Part shown: piece after piece, positions 60,921 through 64,000 of the stretch
How the letters are laid out: every line of letters begins with the position of its first letter
How positions within the stretch are numbered: position 1 is the stretch's first letter
Source of the DNA: Tautonia sociabilis
GTDB lineage: Bacteria > Planctomycetota > Planctomycetia > Isosphaerales > Isosphaeraceae
Direction: 5' to 3'
DNA length: 64,000 bases
Assembly (NCBI RefSeq): GCF_003977685.1
Contig: NZ_RYZH01000014.1
Location: 1 to 64,000 of the forward strand
The notes under the pieces: model-generated
Told to the model about the DNA's origin: nothing
The model's database searches: none
What the model saw: only the letters and a program-made list of their open reading frames with translations
Translations under genes and position numbers: made by a program

Positions 60921-61273
60921 CAGCCGTGGGCGTGCGATTCGGGAGACGCCGGGGCCGATGCGGCGAGCCGGGCCTCCAGGGCCTCGACTCGGGCCGACAG
61001 CGCCGCGACCTTCGCGGCCAGCGCGGCCGATTCCTCGGCTCGGGCCAGGCCGAGCCGTTGCGTGACCTGTTCGACGCGCTGATCGATCTCGGCCCTCAGT
61101 TCCTCCTGGGCGGCGGCGGCGCGCTTCTCCAGCTCGGCCTGGAACTTGGCGGCCTCGGCCTCGGTCAGCTCGGCCTGGCGGGAGACCTCCTTGGCCAGCT
61201 CCTCGATCTTGTCTCGGGTCATCGAGGCGAGGCCGACGCCCGTGTACAGCGCCTTCTTCACGAGTTCGAACAT
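60920..61273 (-). CDS. Phasin-like coiled-coil protein
   Basis: A 117-residue protein starting MFELVKKALYTGVGLASMTR, followed by KIEELAKEVSRQAELTEAEA and a long heptad-repeat helix (RAAAAQEELRAEIDQRVEQV ... LAAKVAALSARVEALEARLA). This resembles the phasin superfamily / PhaF-like small helical proteins. Such proteins bind polyhydroxyalkanoate granules or act as helical adaptors. The stop overlaps the gspE start by one base, so it is the first gene of the secretion operon. Whether it acts in polymer storage or as an ATPase adaptor is unknown. Confidence 0.75.
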   Translation of the reverse strand: MFELVKKALYTGVGLASMTRDKIEELAKEVSRQAELTEAEAAKFQAELEKRAAAAQEELRAEIDQRVEQVTQRLGLARAEESAALAAKVAALSARVEALEARLAASAPASPESHAHG

Positions 61274-61287
61274 CGGTTCGTCCTTTC

Positions 61288-61323
61288 GCGATTCGGTTCG
61301 GTGCGGCGATTCGGTTCGGTGCG
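61288..61323. repeat. 18-bp tandem duplication in the operon leader
   Basis: Two perfect copies of an 18-base unit (GCGATTCGGTTCGGTGCG) directly upstream of the phasin-like gene start at 61273. They could affect promoter spacing or be a regulator site; no other evidence. Confidence 0.6.
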
Positions 61324-61378
61324 GCGGTCGGTGCCCGGTGTATCGCCCTGGGTTCTCTGGACGGGAACTTGATCGTAC

Positions 61379-62338
61379 TCACGCCGCCGCTGGGACGCTA
61401 CCGCTGTGGTCCCGGCGGACCTGACTCGGTGGCCTGTGGCCGTGGCGACCGATCAGCCATCGCTCGTTGTACAGGCGCTTGAACTCGCCCAACGCCTCGA
61501 CCAGCTCGGCCACCGTGGCGAAGCTCCGGACCCACAGCAGCTGCTCCTTCAGCGTGCGGATGAATCGCTCGGCACACCCGTTCCCCTCGGGCTCCCGCAC
61601 GAAGCTCGGTGAGCTGACCATCCCCAGGAAGGACAGCTCCCGCTGGAAGTCGTCGCTCAGGTAATTGCTGCCATGATCATGACGGATGGCCAGCCCCTCT
61701 GCGACGCCGGCACCGAAGTCGCCGAAGTGCTCTCGCACGCCCTGGCGCAACGGCTCCAGGGCCTCGAAGCGGTTGCCGCCCTTGGCGGCGTGCAGGCCGA
61801 CGCATTCGCAGGTGCAGTGATCGACCGCCACGAAGACGTGCACCGTGCCCTCGCCGGTGGTGACGGTCGTGGTCATGTCCGTGCCCCACATCGTGTCCGG
61901 CTCCTCGGTGGTGATGGTGCCGTCATGGGCCTTCGGGCCGTGGGCGTTGCCACCCCGGCGGGGGGCCTGGAGGCGATGCTCCCGCATCAGCCGCCGGACC
62001 CGCTCGGCCGCCGTGCGGATGCCCTGATGCCGCAGCCGGGCCCACACCTTGCGGTAGCCCTCGCCGGTGAACGGGCTCTCGGACAGGACCCGGCGGATGT
62101 GGCCGACCAGCTCCTCGTCGGTGGCCGCCCCGACGGGGCCCCGCTTCCTGGGGGCCGGTCGCTGCTCCGGTGGGACGGCCTCCCGGGCCTTGAGGTAATA
62201 GGCGGTGGAGCGGGCCAGGCCGAAGATGCGACAGACCCGCTGCATCCCATACCGCTTGCCGGTGCCGGGGGAGGCGGAGCGGCTCAGCTGCTCCGCCTCC
62301 TCGACGCAAAAGGGCGGCCGCCCTCCGCCTGCCGGCAC
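61379..62338 (-). CDS. IS3-family transposase OrfB (DDE integrase)
   Basis: Catalytic part of the transposase. A helix-turn-helix region (EELVGHIRRVLSESPFTGEG) is followed by an RNase H-like integrase core with the DDE triad Asp154 (MWGTDMTT), Asp221 (RHDHGSNY) and Glu257 (GNGCAERFI); 35 residues lie between the last two, as is standard for IS3. The frame overlaps OrfA and lies in the -1 frame relative to it. Production as an OrfAB fusion is expected through the slippery site at 62308-62314. The first Met at 62338 probably does not serve as a real start. Confidence 0.9.
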   Translation of the reverse strand: MPAGGGRPPFCVEEAEQLSRSASPGTGKRYGMQRVCRIFGLARSTAYYLKAREAVPPEQRPAPRKRGPVGAATDEELVGHIRRVLSESPFTGEGYRKVWARLRHQGIRTAAERVRRLMREHRLQAPRRGGNAHGPKAHDGTITTEEPDTMWGTDMTTTVTTGEGTVHVFVAVDHCTCECVGLHAAKGGNRFEALEPLRQGVREHFGDFGAGVAEGLAIRHDHGSNYLSDDFQRELSFLGMVSSPSFVREPEGNGCAERFIRTLKEQLLWVRSFATVAELVEALGEFKRLYNERWLIGRHGHRPPSQVRRDHSGSVPAAA

Positions 62339-62622
62339 CTCAGGCCGAGCAGCTCGTTGTCCATCGTCAGCTGCCCGACCTTGGCCTGGAGGCGGGCGAT
62401 CACCTCGTCCCGGTCGTCGGCCGGGCGGCTCTTGAGGGCCGCCCGGCCGCCGTCGAGGAACGCCTCCCGCCAGGAGGACAGCGTGGCGGCGGTGACGCCC
62501 AGCTCCCGGGAGAGGGTGTCGAGGTCCTCGCCCCGGAGCAGGCGGACGACGGCCTCGGTCTTCCGCCCGACCGAGAAGCGGCCACGACCGGGCGACTCAG
62601 GTGTACTGCGATTCTTGGTCAT
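62284..62622 (-). CDS. IS3-family transposase OrfA
   Basis: A 112-residue DNA-binding subunit with a Tnp_1-type helix-turn-helix (RKTEAVVRLLRGEDLDTLSR, LGVTAATLSSWREAFLDGG) and a leucine-zipper-like segment (DEVIARLQAKVGQLTMDNEL). The ATG at 62622 follows GGAAGGAG; an in-frame Met at 62646 lies before that site. The C-terminal end overlaps OrfB by 55 bases. OrfA alone often represses transposition in the family. Confidence 0.88.
   Translation of the reverse strand: MTKNRSTPESPGRGRFSVGRKTEAVVRLLRGEDLDTLSRELGVTAATLSSWREAFLDGGRAALKSRPADDRDEVIARLQAKVGQLTMDNELLGLRCRQAEGGRPFASRRRSS
62308..62314 (-). promoter_or_regulatory. Programmed -1 frameshift slippery heptamer
   Basis: On the minus strand the OrfA codons CGC CCT TTT contain C_CCT_TTT, an X_XXY_YYZ heptamer. 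Slipping back one base puts the ribosome exactly in the OrfB frame (CCC TTT TGC). A downstream stimulatory structure was not established. Confidence 0.65.
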
Positions 62623-62720
62623 CTCGGGCACTCCTTCCAGGACCATTATGGCCCATGAGAGTGTCCAGAGAAAATCTCAGGCGAAGGACCCGGTCAGTCC
62701 GCGATCGCCTCGTAGGTGAT

Positions 62721-63584
62721 CCTGAAAGGGTGTACGAAAAGCTAGATCGGCCCTAGAATTCCCCTATGAAACGCAATCGCTATCCTTCCGATCTGACCAA
62801 CGCCCAGTGGAAGCGGCTCAGGGACCTGCTCCCGCCAGCCAGACCCGGTGGGCGACCCCGATCGGTCGATCTGCGGGAGGTCATCAACAGCATCCGCTAC
62901 ATCGTTCGGGGCGGTTGCTCCTGGCGGATGATGCCCCACGACCTGCCCCCCTGGAGCATCTGCTACGACTACTTCCGCAAGTGGCGCGACGACGGCCTCT
63001 GGCGGCGGATCAACGACACCCTGCGGGATCAGGTCCGCCGCAGGGCCGGGCGGAAGCGCAGCCCCAGCATAACGATCATCGACACCCAGAGCACCAAGAC
63101 GACCGAGCAGGGCGGCCCGCGGGGCAAGGACCCGCACAAGATGGTCTCCGGTCGGAAGCGGCACCTGCTCGTCGACACGATGGGGCTGATCCTGGCCGTG
63201 GTGGTCCACGCCGCCGACGTCCAGGACCGGGACGGGGCCCGGTCGGTCCTGGCGAGGATCAAGGGGGGCTTCCCCCGGCTGAGGAAGATCCTGGCCGACG
63301 CCATCGACAACGGCGGGATTGCCGAGTGGGCGAAGCAGTTCGGCGGCTGGGTGTTGGAGGTCGTCCCCAAGCCGGAGCGGAAGAAGGGCGAGCCGTTCAA
63401 GGTGGCGAAGTGGCGTTGGATCGTTGAGCGGACGTTCGCCTGGCTGGGGCCGTATCGGCGGCTGAGCAAGGACTACGAGCGCCGGCCGGAGTCCAGTGCA
63501 GCGATGAACTACATCGCCATGATCGGTTTGATGCTCGGACGTCTGGAACCCAAGTAGCATTGGCTTTTCGTACACCCTTTCAGG
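62721..63584 (+). mobile_element. IS5-family insertion sequence
   Basis: An 864-bp element bounded by perfect 22-bp inverted repeats (CCTGAAAGGGTGTACGAAAAGC at 62721-62742; its exact complement at 63563-63584). It carries one transposase gene. It starts only 47 bases from the right end of the IS3 element. No obvious target duplication is visible in the flanks. Confidence 0.9.
62766..63557 (+). CDS. IS5-family transposase
   Basis: A 263-residue DDE transposase, full length and intact. The N-terminal domain has the DUF4096-like DLTNAQWKRLRDLLPPARPG and IRYIVRGGCSWRMMPHDLPP. Catalytic residues: Asp106 in SITIIDTQST, Asp178 in ILADAIDNGG, and the Glu in WIVERTFAWLGPYRRL. The IIDTQS signature points to the IS427/IS1031-like part of IS5. 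The element with its perfect ends looks potentially active. Confidence 0.93.
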   Translation: MKRNRYPSDLTNAQWKRLRDLLPPARPGGRPRSVDLREVINSIRYIVRGGCSWRMMPHDLPPWSICYDYFRKWRDDGLWRRINDTLRDQVRRRAGRKRSPSITIIDTQSTKTTEQGGPRGKDPHKMVSGRKRHLLVDTMGLILAVVVHAADVQDRDGARSVLARIKGGFPRLRKILADAIDNGGIAEWAKQFGGWVLEVVPKPERKKGEPFKVAKWRWIVERTFAWLGPYRRLSKDYERRPESSAAMNYIAMIGLMLGRLEPK

Positions 63585-63725
63585 TTCGTCCACGGCTTCA
63601 TGGTCCGGGCCACCGAAGCATTGGAGACCACATGGGAAGCCGTCCCTGACACGCAATCACGGTCGGAGACGGTCGTGACCGTGCGGCCATGACCTACTGC
63701 CTCTCCTGGACCCTTCCCTTGTCGG

Positions 63726-63989
63726 TCAACGCGGCCGGCCGATTAAGGCTAGCAGTGAGTCGAAATCGACCGGCTTGACGAGGTGGTGGTCGAACCCGGC
63801 CTCCCGGGACCTGCGGATGTCCTCCTCCAAGCTGTAGCCGGAGACGAGGAGGGCGTCCCGACTGCCGATGGTGCCCCACTCGAGGATGTATTCGGAATTG
63901 TAGGAGCCTGAAGCAGTGGTCGCGGAGGGTGCGGACACCTCGGCGGTGAACCGGGCAACGAAGTTGCTAACCTGCACGGCGGCCAGCAT
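63726..63989 (-). pseudogene. Response-regulator receiver fragment in a hybrid frame
   Basis: The last 45 or so residues of this frame are the C-terminal half of a receiver domain: ALLVSGYSLEEDIRRSREAG followed by FDHHLVKPVDFDSLLALI, including the conserved Lys-Pro. The phosphate-accepting Asp and the N-terminal half are missing. The preceding residues (FVARFTAEVSAPSATTASGS ...) are unrelated to a receiver. This is probably a truncated gene joined to other sequence, next to two insertion sequences and near the window edge. The gene may be a true remnant or may continue in another way outside the window. Confidence 0.5.
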
Positions 63990-64000
63990 TGTTGAGAGTC

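Larger units (their letters stand above)
61352..62673 (-). mobile_element. IS3-family insertion sequence
   Basis: A 1.32-kb element with two overlapping minus-strand ORFs (OrfA HTH protein and OrfB DDE transposase). Terminal inverted repeats are recognisable as TTCTCTGGAC at 61353-61362 and its complement GTCCAGAGAA at 62663-62672. The exact outer ends and target duplication are not resolved by eye. It lies between the phasin-like gene and a second insertion sequence. Confidence 0.85.

Overview
The window is GC-rich chromosomal DNA from a planctomycete, most likely of the Isosphaeraceae type. That placement is inferred from hallmark families: two DUF1559 pseudopilin-like proteins ending in the H-x9-DG signature, a LEPR-XLL anchored CARDB protein, a PEP-CTERM protein, a Ser/Thr kinase fused to TPR repeats, Tat-exported sugar enzymes, and DUF1080. 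No rRNA, tRNA or CRISPR was seen.

Layout. 1-7114: a cut-off gene end, a zinc-ribbon membrane protein, an HD-GYP phosphodiesterase and a large kinase-TPR protein. 7390-9738: a frameshifted secreted-protein gene and a coupled pair made of a membrane protein and a DUF1559 pseudopilin. 9767-13933: the most striking region, a five-site integron cassette array on the minus strand. It has ~100-bp attC sites with GCCTAAC/GTTAGGC-type ends and the classic GCTGCAGCGGAC / GTCCGCTGAGC stem. No integrase is visible. One 97-codon cassette gene occurs three times, alternating with two cassettes that carry exported or membrane proteins.

14341-31266: housekeeping and cell-envelope genes, namely asd, truA, two glycosyltransferases, a degenerate radical-SAM-like protein, an Hsp70-family protein and mfd. 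Two facing arrays of an octamer repeat lie just upstream of mfd. 31450-43195: a LEPR-XLL/CARDB surface protein, an alpha/beta-hydrolase without its catalytic residues, an enlarged PurD, two Hsp20 proteins, small membrane proteins, a CobA-HemD fusion with an MFS transporter, and a pseudo-receiver protein. 43348-47699: an exported sugar module (DegT aminotransferase, TIM-barrel isomerase, DUF1080 protein, aldo-keto reductase). 47740-53560: a PMT-type glycosyltransferase overlapping panB, then hisD, a GNAT acetyltransferase and hisC.

53581-61273 (minus strand) is a tightly packed type II secretion/pilus-like operon: a phasin-like protein, a GspE ATPase, three consecutive GspF-family membrane proteins, three minor-pseudopilin-like proteins and a DUF1559 protein as the last gene. 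Most of its genes overlap by 1-4 bases. 61352-63584 holds two adjacent insertion sequences: an IS3-family element with a likely programmed -1 frameshift and an IS5-family element with perfect 22-bp inverted repeats. A broken response-regulator fragment lies at the right edge.

Start codons were chosen from Shine-Dalgarno-like sequence and family N-termini. Functions are inferred from recognisable motifs by eye; no database search was possible.
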